A model generated the notes under the pieces. That model saw only the letters and a list, made by a program, of their open reading frames with translations. It was not told the origin of the DNA and ran no database searches. Positions 42,391-51,384 of a stretch of 64,000 bases of DNA are shown here, piece by piece. The translations under genes were made by a program, and so were the position numbers. Origin of the DNA: Isochrysis galbana (Eukaryota > Haptophyta > Isochrysidales > Isochrysidaceae); assembly GCA_018136815.1 (NCBI GenBank), contig CM030934.1, positions 206,627 through 270,626 of the forward strand, given 5' to 3'. The number at the start of each line of letters is the position of its first letter. Within the stretch, counting starts at the first letter, position 1.

Positions 42391-42884
42391 AGCTGTTGCG
42401 GTTGTTGTTGGGCTGGCTGCTTCAGAGCTTGTTGGGCTGGCTCCTTCAGTTTGTTCCCATGCGTGGCTTCTGCATACGACTTGGGCGCATGGGTTGTTAG
42501 TTGGTTGGTGGGAGCAAAAGCTCCAAGGATTGATTGTTGTGTCAAGTGCCCGCCCCCGAGGGGTGCACTGCTGGTAGGAGTTACCACCATGGGGGTGGCA
42601 GCAATGCTGCCACCCACCATGGGGAGTCCTTGATTGGGTGGCGAGACGGTGGAGCTGGGCGGCTGCGCCAGTTGCTGGCTCTGTTGCTCTGCAGGGAACA
42701 GGGCACGGCCTGTTCCCTGCTTCTGGGGCTGGTGAGGAGGCGAGGGTGGCGGAGCCATGTCGACGTCGGTGTCTGGTGGGGCAGAGGCCTGCGAGCGCTT
42801 TGGCTCCGGCGGTTTGGGGCGGCCCCGTTGGGGCGTCGTGGCGGCGGGGGGCTGGGAGAGGGGAGCGGTCGGCGCGCGCTCCAT
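42391..42884 (-). CDS. LINE ORF1, C-terminally truncated
   Basis: From ATG 42884: MERAPTAPLSQPPAATTPQR, GRPKPPEPKRSQA, VDMAPPPSPPHQPQKQGTGR, GLPMVGGSIAATPMVVTPTS, KSYAEAT, then Gln/Pro-rich sequence and RKRSIRERTP. It is Pro/Gln-rich with the SYAEAT motif often seen in LINE ORF1 proteins, which coat element RNA. The same protein is encoded at 54605-54000. The frame continues past about 42391 only as an out-of-frame reading of ORF2. Confidence 0.75.
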
Positions 42885-42925
42885 CGCTAAAACTATAACA
42901 ATAGTTTGGTCAGCCACTCGATGGA

Positions 42926-43340
42926 GGAGGCGTACACGGAATCCTCGCGATCCATGGACGCCAACGGCTTCCGCGAGATGCTGGCTTTGGCCATTCAATG
43001 GATGGAGGAGGAGGTCCAAGATCCAAGATGTCCTCGACGAGTACCAAGTGAACACTCGGGCGAAATTTAGCGGTGTCGTTCTCGACGGAGACGCCGCACC
43101 ACCGAAATCCATGTGCACACCGCGTGTGAGGCGGCCATTTGCGAGGGGATCACCCACGTGCTCTAACCTGCAGATCAGACCGTGCGTGAAGCATTTGGCA
43201 AAGAACATTGGCAACCAAGCCGGGCGGATTGGAGCGACCTTCCATACCTCTTGCTCATGCCCCACGAAAGTCAATCAGGACGGCTCCTTCCACTTCCACG
43301 CGCGTGGCCTTCGTTCGGGCCGTGCAGCCAGGCGCGCGTG
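42926..43340 (+). pseudogene. Decayed coding sequence at the LINE target site
   Basis: Plus-strand pieces read as protein in shifting frames: SHSMEEAYTESSRSMDANGF, REMLALAIQWMEEEVQDP, then VREAFGKEHWQPSRADWSDL, PYLLLMPHESQSGRL. The first piece starts inside the duplicated target site. At least one stop and one frameshift occur. I do not recognise the family; an older transposon or a dead host gene both fit. Confidence 0.4.
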
Positions 43341-43382
43341 CAGACACTCACTTTTTGGCTTGCTTGGGCTGTCGGAGGGGAA

Positions 43383-43612
43383 TAGGCAGGAACAGGAGGT
43401 TGCCTGTCCCCTGCCTCGGTGGCTGCTGGGATCGCGAGGGCGAGGGAGGTATGTCGTCATCTTGGTCGGACGGGGCGGCAGCCTGCGCTCGCTTGGCTCT
43501 GGCGACGTGGGGTGGCCCCGTTGGGGCGTCGTGGGCTCGTGGCGTTGGGCTGGGAGAGGGGAGCCGTCGGCGCGTGCCCCATCGCTGAAACTTAAACAAT
43601 ATTTTTTTTTCG
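43383..43612 (-). mobile_element. Diverged LINE 5'-end fragment (ORF1 start)
   Basis: The minus strand reads AATATTGTTTAAGTTTCAGC, ATGGGGCACGCGCCGACGGC, then ORF1-like sequence (PTAPLSQP, AQAAAPSDQDDDIPPSPSRS, QQPPRQGTG) with a frameshift. It is similar to, but clearly diverged from, the ORF1 at 42884. Confidence 0.65.
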
Positions 43613-43903
43613 ACAGGCACTAGCGAATGATTCACCGGCAGCAGCATGCCCCGACCAATGCACCGCCATGCCGTCACTCGCCCGTCAAGCCACCCAATTG
43701 ATCAGAAATGCCCGCATCATAGCACGCGCAACGCATCGATCCGTTGGAAGTGCACTACCGCCAACGCATACCAACGCAACCACAAAATAGACGGACGCAG
43801 AACAGATAATCAGGATAGACGCGCGGACACTTCCGACGCCCAGAGGCATTCAGACGCGCACATGCAAATAAGATACCAAGCCTCAGCTCTTGCAATGTGA
43901 CAA
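43613..43903. other. Short intergenic interval
   Basis: No supported gene; 3' flank of the minus-strand gene at 43904. Confidence 0.35.
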
Positions 43904-44467
43904 TTAGTCGCGCTCGGGTGCATCCTTGGGCCCCGATTGGTCGGGTAGCATGCGCGCCATCCACTTTTCGACGGAGTCCCTTGCCGCCTCCTTCACCTTC
44001 ACACTCTTGGCAACCATCCGGTACGCGCCGTGCGAGAAAGCATACTTATAGGCGACGCTCTTGATGAGGTAGGCCTGGCCGGTGTCAGCCAACTGGATGA
44101 TGTCTCCGCACCCAGTGTTGGGGTCGAGCCGGAATGTGCCTAGCCCGCGCTCTGGCGGGGTCATCAGAGTAACAGAGAAGAGAAGCGAATCGCGTGCATC
44201 CTTAGGCTTGTACGGCTGGAATGAGCCGCGCCGCCTGCGAAAGACCCGCGCCTCTCCAAGCGGCTCGTCTCCCCTCTCCTCATCCACCCCTTTCTCTTCC
44301 TCTCTTGAAGCGCAGAGGGCAGGCGGCGAGGCGCGAACGCGAGGCATGAAGGGCGAGAGGAGAGGTGATGGAAGAGTGCGGAAGGAGACGGTCGAGAGTG
44401 AAAGAGGCGATAGCGAGCAGGAGAGAAGAGAAGAGAGAACACAGAGCGCGAGCAGTGCGGCCGGCAT
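43904..44467 (-). CDS. Conserved-looking plastid-targeted protein, function unknown
   Basis: A 187-residue single-exon protein from ATG 44467. Residues 1-24 (MPAALLALCVLSSLLSCSLS...) form a signal peptide, followed by a Ser/Pro/Arg-rich transit-type stretch (TVSFRTLPSPLLSPFMPRVR), i.e. a bipartite leader for a complex plastid. The mature part begins around residue 50 with an acidic/basic linker and a compact domain: RGLGTFRLDPNTGCGDIIQL, AYLIKSVAYKYAFSHGAYRM, VAKSVKVKEAARDSVEKWMA, RMLPDQ. The LDPNT-CGD and Y-YKY...YRMV-KS pattern reminds me of small plastid proteins of plants and algae of unknown function, but I cannot name the family with confidence. Stop TAA at 43904. Confidence 0.7.
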   Translation of the reverse strand: MPAALLALCVLSSLLSCSLSPLSLSTVSFRTLPSPLLSPFMPRVRASPPALCASREEEKGVDEERGDEPLGEARVFRRRRGSFQPYKPKDARDSLLFSVTLMTPPERGLGTFRLDPNTGCGDIIQLADTGQAYLIKSVAYKYAFSHGAYRMVAKSVKVKEAARDSVEKWMARMLPDQSGPKDAPERD

Positions 44468-44836
44468 CGTGCGGAGAGAAGAGTGAAGAGGGAGAGAGAG
44501 AACGAGGGGGAGCGAGGAGAGCTGAGGAGAAAGGGCAAGGAAGAGAAAAAGAATAGATTAGAATAGGACGAGTTCCTTTAGATGATGATGGAGAGAGAGA
44601 AAAGAGAATCTGTCGAGCGAGGGCAAAAAGAAGGACGTCACACACGAAGAAGAGGAACCGAATCTGTAAAAGAGAGAAGAGAAGAAAGAAGGTGGTGATG
44701 GAGATGGAGACATATATTTATCCTACTACTATATTTAGCACTCTTCGAACGAGGAGATTTCATGAAAGATTCCGTGGGGCGAGGTTTTGTTTTGTATTCG
44801 CCGTGAGTTGTTTATGTTACCCCCCAGGAGCCAACG
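44468..44836. other. Purine-rich upstream region
   Basis: AGAGA-rich sequence upstream of the minus-strand gene at 44467; its promoter and 5' UTR presumably lie here. No other gene seen. Confidence 0.4.
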
Positions 44837-45121
44837 CCCCCCAGGAGCTCTCGGGGGCCCCCGAGAGCTCTCGGGGGGATTTTTTCTCCCGATCGCCAAC
44901 AGCCCCACCGAGAGCTATCGGGGGACTGAGAAAATCCCCCGAGAGCTATTGGGAGATTTTACGTCCCCCGGGGGAGCTATCGCGTTTTAAGGTTAAGGTC
45001 GGCCCCCAATAGCTATCGGGGGCGAATGCGAATGGCGGCCCCCGATAGCTATTGGGGGGGAAACGACGGGCGCCAATAGCTATTGGGGGAAAACGACGGG
45101 CGCCGATAGCTATCAGGGGGC
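44837..45121. repeat. Array of about nine GC-clamped palindromes with AGCT core
   Basis: Units of the form CCCCC-RAT/GAG-AGCT-ATY/CTC-GGGGG are centred near 44848, 44868, 44915, 44946, 44977, 45013, 45049, 45080 and 45110. Several are near-perfect self-complementary 20-mers; CCCCCGAGAGCTCTCGGGGG at 44858-44877 is exact, and 45003-45022 and 45039-45058 each have one non-pairing position. After the first two, centres are 30-47 bases apart, mostly 31 or 36. Some spacers are related (GAAACGACGGGCG and GAAAACGACGGGCG), others are unique. No ORF is involved. Confidence 0.9.
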
Positions 45122-45600
45122 TGTCCTCGAGCCCCCAGGCGCTATTCCCCCCTGTAAGCTGTCAGGGTGACGGTCCCATTTCGCTGGCAGTCACCTCGTA
45201 CTCTGTCTCTGTTCATACCTTAATCTTACGGTGCTGTTACGATGAATCTTATGGTCGTTCTTACGGCGGTGCCTTGCGACTTTTCGTCACTACAACGAAA
45301 TTCTCGTCGGTGAGAGTATGGAGACAAGGGTGTTTATGCTGGAAGAAAACGCTGGCGGCAACCCACCCATAGGGCGGTCAAACAGTTTTTTTTATAAGGG
45401 GTGAAAAAATGACCATCTCAGAATTGAGGAAATTTGAGGATTTTTCACGGTAGAAAGTTCCCAATACACCCAACTAGCACATATCCGGGGTCCATTAGGA
45501 CCCGGACGCCCCCTTGGGCCCCCACAACAAAACGTAATCAAAAAAAGACAGAAGACGCTAAAATCGCAAAAGCTTGAAAAGCTCAACTTCAAGTCGAGAC
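45122..45600. other. Intergenic, no gene seen
   Basis: No supported coding sequence. The frame 45392-45634 (minus) is opposite-strand reading of ordinary intergenic DNA. Confidence 0.35.
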
Positions 45601-46006
45601 CGGGCGCGCTGCGTGCCCGTTTTCGACGATCCATCTAGATGGGAGACCCCGCCAGATACCAAATACACAGGCCCCACCCGCATGGTCACGCCAATCGGAC
45701 AGGCCGCGCCCCGAAACCTCGTCGAAATCACCCATCCGCCGAGCCCATTGAACGTTGAGCCGTCGCCGAGTGAGGCCCGGAGATCCCAACTTCGAACCGA
45801 TGGCGGGCGCGCTGCGTGCCCGTTTTCGACGATCCATCTAGATGGGAGACCCCGCCAGATACCAAATGCACAGGCCCCACCCGCATGGTCACGCCAATCG
45901 GACAGGCCGCGCCCCGAAACCTCGTCGAAATCACCCATCCGCCGAGCCCATTGAACGTTGAGCCGTCGCCGAGTGAGGCTCGGAGAGCCCAACTTGAAAC
46001 TGATGT
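45601..46006. repeat. Two-copy tandem duplication, 203-bp period
   Basis: Unit 1 from 45601 and unit 2 from 45804, both beginning CGGGCGCGCTGCGTGCCCG, are almost identical (one visible change, ACACAGG/GCACAGG, in the first half) and diverge at the 3' end of the unit. 203 is not a multiple of three, so the long minus-strand frame that crosses it reads the copies in different frames and is unlikely to be a gene. Confidence 0.9.
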
Positions 46007-46346
46007 GGTGGGTTCCCTCGAGATGCGCTATGAGGCGCTCTGGCAGGATCTTGGGCTTTCCTGCCCGCCGCAGCGTAGAGCGCCACGACGAAGCCCGTCC
46101 TGAGGCCGCCCACGGGTCTCGCCTCATCGATCAATGCCGGATGTGGCACTGTCAGAGAGAGAATGGCCGCGCAGGCAGCCTCAACGCGGAGGCTCGTCAG
46201 CCACGCGTGGACGGCCGCGCCGGTGACCTGAGCCTAGTTCTCGATGCCGAGTTCGAGAGAGGGCGAATCCTGCGAGGGGCGGGTCGGGATGGTCGGGGTG
46301 GGGCCTCTGGTAGCCAGGGTAGCCGCGTGCGCGCGCTGTGATGTGC

Positions 46347-46440
46347 TGGGTGGGCTGCGCGGGCAATGATGCCAGAGGGTCAGGGGGTGGTCGGACTGTC
46401 GGCAGCCCGACACGGCGCTGCATCGGGCGGGAATCAAATG
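46347..46440 (-). repeat. Left arm of a 94-bp inverted repeat
   Basis: The reverse complement (CATTTGATTCCCGCCCGATG...TGGCATCATTGCCCGCGCAG) matches 46957-47050 at roughly 85% identity. The interval between the arms is 516 bp. Confidence 0.75.
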
Positions 46441-46956
46441 CCGAATAGAGCTTAGATATAAAGGAACCGATCCCCCCGCGGGCGCGACCGCTAATTCTTT
46501 ACGGGTAGAGCGTGCTGAGTGCGCGTGACGGAGGGGGAGAGAGGGGGGGCGAATTGCACCATTTCTTGGCGAAGATTTTCGTAGCGTCAGGTAGCCCACC
46601 CCGGAGGTTTTTTATTGGGCATCGCGCCACGGTCAAAAAATGCAGCCCAACCTTTACTAATAGTTAAAAAGCCCTTGTTTGACCGCCCTACCACCCAGGA
46701 AATCCTCTCTTCTTCTTCATATCGCACTCTCTCGCTCCCACACCGCATGTCACAGATGGCGCCCTCACCCCTTCTCAATGCCCCTTCCGCTGCTGCAGGT
46801 GTGACACAGCAGACAGCAGCAGTGGGAGGAGGCAAAGAGATTCTTTTATCAGCTAGTGGCTGATTTCAAGAGCCCTACCCGCAAAGAATTTGAGGTTTGA
46901 GGTCGCGCGCGCGGGGTATCGATTCCTTAATATCTGTAAGCTGCCCTTGCACTTGC

Positions 46957-47050
46957 CATTTGATTCCCGCCTGTTGCAGCTCCGTGTCGGGCTGCCGACG
47001 GTCGGACTGCCACCTGACCCTCTTGCGTCGTTGCCCGTGCAGCCCACCCA
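46957..47050 (+). repeat. Right arm of a 94-bp inverted repeat
   Basis: CATTTGATTCCCGCCTGTTG, CCGTGTCGGGCTGCCGAC, CTGACCCTCTTGCGTCGTTG, CCCGTGCAGCCCACCCA. It pairs with the arm at 46347-46440. Similarity decays outside both arms. Confidence 0.75.
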
Positions 47051-47246
47051 CAGCTTCAGCTTCTCACATAATCTCACGGCTCATAGCGCGCGCACTAGGG
47101 GTAGGCCGTTATGTCCTTTTTTTTGTGCCAAAATGTCTAGAAAAAATATCTCGGGACATCCAAATTTCGTACCCAAATGTCCCACAAAATGTCTGTTAGT
47201 TAGACATGCGTAATTTGTCTAGTCGTCGCTGCCGTCGCGTACAATA

Positions 47247-47470
47247 ACTAATAAGTTTATACTTGCTTCATCGTCCATGGTCCTTGAGGGGGCACGAGCC
47301 CCCTCCCTCTCTTCACTCCTCCCTTGTTGTGGGGAAGGAACCACCCATCTTCCTGGCTTGCCCTATCTATGGCTTGCAAGGAGCAGACTGCCCTGCTGAC
47401 CCATTTCCTCGTCACTCGCATAGGCTCGCCTGGTTCGCTCGCCCTGGCCCGTCGTTCTCGCTCTCGTGTC
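47247..47470 (-). repeat. Interspersed repeat R1, copy 4 (3' part)
   Basis: The plus-strand text AACTAATAAGTTTATACTTG, GGGGGCACGAGCCCCCTCCC, CCTGGCTTGCC, CGCTCGCCCTGGCCCGTCG is the reverse complement of the R1 3' half. Confidence 0.65.
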
Positions 47471-47544
47471 TTCGAGAAGCTATGTAGCGTGTCGGACTAT
47501 TTCCTCCGATGAGTTCAAGAACGCCTCTTTGTTTATTCTGCTTC

Positions 47545-47615
47545 CCGAGTGCGTGCACTACTAGGGGGATGCGGGTGATAGGTTTAAGATATGCGGTCCG
47601 GTGGCCCGCGCCACC
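47545..47615 (+). repeat. Interspersed repeat R1, copy 5, left part
   Basis: GTGCACTACTAGGGGGATGC, GGGTGATAGG, GGTCCGGTGGCCCGCGCC matches R1 copy 1 at 8103-8161. R1 sequence resumes at about 48095, so the ClpP-like segment lies inside this copy. Confidence 0.7.
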
Positions 47616-47621
47616 CTCCGA

Positions 47622-47980
47622 GAGAGTGCAATCCACAGCAACGGGGGCGACCTGTTCGAGGGCCTCAGCGGCATGGCGCACATCGCCAACTGCCCCGTGC
47701 CCGTGACGACCGTCGCTGACGGGTTCGTGGCAAGCGCGGCCACCTTCCTACTGCTGGGCGGGCCGCGCCGGCTCGCCACGCCCCATGCGCACGTCCTATA
47801 ATCCACCAAGTCAGCACCGACTTCTGGGGCAAGTGGCAGGAGCTCAAGGACGAGATGAAGAACACCGACATGATCATGAGCGCGGTGCGCCGCATCTACC
47901 TGGAGAAGACGGCCATGAAGCAGCGCAAGATCGAGCGCATCTTGCAGCGCGAGACGCACTTGGACGCGGCCGAAGCTTAA
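47622..47980 (+). pseudogene. ClpP-like (S14) protease pseudogene fragment
   Basis: Plus-strand translation: AIHSNGGDLFEGLSGMAHIA, VPVTTVADGFVASAATFLLL (catalytic Ser region), GGPRRLATPHAHVL, then after a 2-base frameshift at 47798-47801 IHQVSTDFWGKWQELKDEMK (catalytic His), TDMIMSAVRRIYLEKTAMKQ, RKIERILQRETHLDAAEA and TAA. ClpP cleaves unfolded proteins inside an oligomeric barrel. The N-terminal part up to the IHSNGGD strand and the last ~20 residues are missing, and the usual acidic residue region reads RETHLDAAEA. The FWGK...DEMKN form resembles ClpP-like proteases I recall from large algal DNA viruses and some bacteria; origin is unproven. It is truncated at both ends, frameshifted and nested in R1. 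Confidence 0.8.
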
Positions 47981-48094
47981 CTTGGTCCTCGGTCCATCAG
48001 ATAAGGGTCGAGTTAGGGATCAGTAGGAATTATATGCCTATATAGACGGGAGGCGTGTGACAAAAAAAGGAAACCTCGAGTTGCACCCTCTCGG

Positions 48095-48305
48095 TGACCA
48101 GTACCAATAACCCGTTCTCCCCTTCCTCGATGTCTACGAGGCTGGCGGCGACCTCAGTCCCGAGATATCTTGTGAATAGGTGCGGGAGTTACCAATTATT
48201 CGATGGGGGGAGCTCTCGCTCGCGCCCCCCCCCCTTCTCCGCGCCCTCTCGCCCCACTCCTGCGGCACGCGCGATGGCGCGCCTCTGGCAGGCCTGCAGC
48301 TGCGT
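48095..48305 (+). repeat. Interspersed repeat R1, copy 5, right part
   Basis: CTCCCCTTCCTCGATGTCT, GTCCCGAGATATCTTGTGAA, TAGGTGCGGGAGTTACC, GCGGCACGCGCGATGGCGCG match copy 1 at 8164-8360. It is continuous with the left part at 47545-47615 if the ClpP-like segment is removed. Confidence 0.7.
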
Positions 48306-48308
48306 ACC

Positions 48309-48690
48309 CGATTTCGACGCGGTGCACGCGGGCGGCTGCGGCGATTGGCGTAGCTGCAAGGGTAGCATTTGTTAATATAATGCTTGGTGGGCCACCCAGT
48401 ACAGCTGGATCAACACCAAAGCGACGCCAGCGCGCTGAGTGCCGGCTCAAAGTTGGACACTCACGCATATCACGGCACCAGCACGATAGCGTTGAAGCCG
48501 GGGGCGTGGCCGATTTCGACGCGGTGCACGCGGGCGGCTGCGGCATGTTGGCATAGCTGCAGGGGTGTCATTTGTGAATATGGTGCGTGGTGGACGACCA
48601 AGTACAACTGGATTAACATTATGACGCCGGCAGCCCGCCCAGTCTTGGTGCAAAGTTGGGGCTTCTCGTCTCGACCATTGTAGCGCTTCG
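48309..48690. repeat. Two-copy tandem duplication, 202-bp period
   Basis: CGATTTCGACGCGGTGCACG starts both units (48309 and 48511). Further shared blocks include GGCATAGCTGCA/GGCGTAGCTGCA, ATTTGTNAATAT and GGATYAACA. Divergence is moderate. No gene. Confidence 0.85.
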
Positions 48691-50270
48691 TGAGCGGCTG
48701 TTAGTAGTGATACTCATGTAAATATTGAAGTCAATCGCAATGCGTGTTGATGATCATAAAATGGCCGTAGAGGAGCACATTTCGTGGACTTTGTGAGCTG
48801 GCAGAGCTCTTGGCTCCTTCACTAGTTGTGCGTGCCTTGCGTGAAGGGCATAAGTAAAAATGCATACTTGAGGGGGGCCGAATACTTTTTCCCGCTTGGT
48901 CTTCAGAGGCTTAAAATTGGCCATGTTTCGAAATTTTGCCGGAGGACCCCCGCTTTTTTTCTGATCTCTCATACCAGAACCCATAGAAAGCTGATTTAGT
49001 CCTCCATTTTCTCATTACCGATTTTGCCCTCCGCACCCCCTTGGCCCCTGGTGAGTGACCGGGCTACTGAAAGGCTTTGAAAGGTGTGTGTGCTCCAATT
49101 AATAGCACCGATGGCATAGCCAGTGAGGTTGGCGGGAGCGCACCATTGTTTGGATCACCTAGTATGGCTGGCCAGGCTTCCATTCAAAGTTTATGTGCAC
49201 ACGTTTGACAGAGCTACTTACGACGCACAAAACATAGTACTACGTACTACTTGTCTGGTTGGGGCGCCTGCAATGCGCCTCGCATTGCAGTGGAGTCAGC
49301 AGAATCTTGTACTGAAGAAGGAGAAAGATGCCACAAAGTACGGCAGATTGGTTAACTGGACCTCCGCTCGCGTGTCTGCTGAGGCGCCGGCGCGTACCAG
49401 CCCGACTAATGTACTGTGCTGCAGGAACTCGTCGTGTGTGGGTCACCTGCTCGGCCCTCGCCATCAGTACCGCCGAATTCGCCTGCTCGGCCGTTTGAAC
49501 CACCGGCATCGCTGCCGCCGCCTTAGCACTCGCAGCCTTCACTGATACCATAGCCAGATTCGCCGCAGCTGTGACCACCATCATTCTACCAAACCCCTGC
49601 CACCGTCACCTCCATTCGCTCGACTCCCATTGTTTCGCCCCTGCTGCGCTCACCAATTTTAACCTGCCCCCTGTCCGCCACCCTCCCCATCTCCCCCTGT
49701 GGTGACCCCCCAAGGCCATCTCACCACACGGTCTTCTCCATATCCCTCCCCACGCCTCTGCTCTCGCCGCCACCGCCATTGCTGCCTCCACCATTGCTGC
49801 CTCCAACGTCACGACTGCCGCCGTCTGCTCCTTCGCGCTGGCCAACTCTTTTGCGATCGATGCCACCCCCGGGCTGCCGTCACCATCCGTGTCCTTTTCC
49901 CATCTTTGCCGCCTGCACAGCTCCCTTGCCAAGAGAGTGCGATGTGCCACCCTCTGAGCGGAGGCCGGTGTTTGGCGCGGCGCTTCCAGCTCTGCCCAGG
50001 GTACGGCGTGGGCGCACGTGGGCGCGCCAGCGATTCCGCAGTGAGGTCCGAACGCTGCGTCGCTCCAGTCGGCCTCCCGCCTCGCTGGTCTGGCCGCGTC
50101 GTGCGCGGCAGAGTCTGCACAGGGGAGCAGCTGTGGGGGCCGAGTCGTCTCGGCCCACCCTCGCGACGGAAGTGGGGGGGCCTTTTGAAAAGATTTGAGC
50201 GGGAGTCTCCCCTCTGGGCTCCTGTTGAGGGTTGATTAGAAGTCGGACCCGTCGGCTCCAGCCTCGGCGG
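48691..50270. other. Intergenic, no supported gene
   Basis: Open frames at 49123-49545 and 49606-50303 have skewed Ala/Arg composition and compete with equally long frames on the other strand. No motif is recognised. Confidence 0.4.
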
Positions 50271-50436
50271 CTCTCTCTTCTCTCTCTCTCTTCTCTCACT
50301 CACACCCTCTCTCCCTCTCTCTCACACTCTCACACACTCTCTCTCTCTCGGATCTCTTTCTCTCACCCTCTCTCACCCTCTCTCGCTCTCCCTCTCGCTC
50401 TCGCTCTCCTCTCCCATCATCCGCGGCGGCGGCGAT

Positions 50437-50490
<54 letters not shown>

Positions 50491-51384
50491 TCTCTCTCTC
50501 GGCGACGACAGCGGGTCTCGTGGCGCCGCCCCCCCCCTCCCGCGCGCTCTCTCTCCCTCTCTCTCTCCTCGATTCCTTCAGGAAAGGCTCCACCCCCCCC
50601 ACCCCTCCACTCTGCCTCTCCTCGCTACTCTCCCCCCTTCACATAAACAGTGAGAACTCCTTCTTTTCAACCCTCCGAGTCCCTTTCCCCCCGTCCCCCT
50701 CTCTCTCCCTCTCTCTCTCTCCACCTGCCGCTGTCCCACCCCCAACCGCCGCACCGGAGGAGAGAAGGTTCGAACCCCCTGCCCCCCCCCCCCCCCCTCT
50801 CTCTCCCTCGCCAAGTGGGCGGGGGCCGAGACGAGCTAATACTTCCCCCCGTTTACACGCGATGAGAGGGAAGGGCGCCACGCGGGGGGGGTGACGACCG
50901 ACGGGGAGTGGGCGGAGCGTGTCGAGCGCCCGCCGTGGGCGGCGCGGGGGGGGCGCCTGAGCTGGGACCGGGGCCCTGCGAGATCGGGAGGAGATTGGGC
51001 ACAGGCAGCCCTCCGCTTCCCCCCCCCGCGCGTGCGGAGCGTCCCGCCTCCGCCGACCTCCTCTTCCCCCCCCGCGCGGAGCCTCATCCCGCCGCCGCCC
51101 ACCTTCTCTCGCGGACTCTCGCGAGTCGAAGCGGCCAGATCGCCATCTCGAGCAAGATTCGGCGGCACGTCCCTCCCCCCCTCCCTCTTCCCGCGCCCCC
51201 CCCCCCACCCACCCCATCTCCACCTTCCGGTCCCACTCGCCAGCTTTCTTATCTCTCCGGCGGTTTTCCTTCTCCACCTCTCCCCCCACTCTCTCCCTCC
51301 CCCCACTGCACCCCCCCCCCCCCCCCGTCCCCTCTCCCCCTCTCCACCCCCCCCTCCGCCCCCTCCCTACCCCCCGCTGCCCGC
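50271..51384. repeat. CT-rich upstream region with a 51-nt poly-C tract (50438-50488)
   Basis: Pyrimidine-rich on the plus strand (CT and CTCA repeats 50271-50410), then an uninterrupted C51 run, then more CT, C runs (50785-50797, 51309-51326). It precedes the plus-strand gene at 51385 as its promoter and 5' UTR. Confidence 0.8.

Larger units (their letters stand above)
38611..42907 (-). mobile_element. LINE (non-LTR retrotransposon) with 18-bp target-site duplication
   Basis: The exact 18-mer GGTCAGCCACTCGATGGA occurs at 38593-38610 and 42908-42925, so the insertion is 4,297 bp. Sense strand is minus: 5' end AAACTATTGTTATAGTT, ORF1 start at 42884, a deletion joining ORF1 to the linker of ORF2, ORF2 to 38913, a ~300-base 3' UTR and a 3' end TTTTTTAAGAAGA plus a T9 run rather than poly(A). 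The intact TSD means insertion by target-primed reverse transcription of a defined unit. The element is inactive because of the deletion and a frameshift. Confidence 0.92.

Noticed and set aside
44837..45121. CRISPR array interpretation of the palindromes
   Set aside because: The repeats vary, spacers are short and partly related, there are no cas genes and the DNA is eukaryotic nuclear.
45558..46127. Minus-strand 189-residue open frame
   Set aside because: It crosses the 203-bp tandem duplication and reads the two identical copies in different frames.
48196..48556. Ala-rich frames across the 202-bp duplication
   Set aside because: Frames on both strands, no motif, and they cross an R1 boundary.
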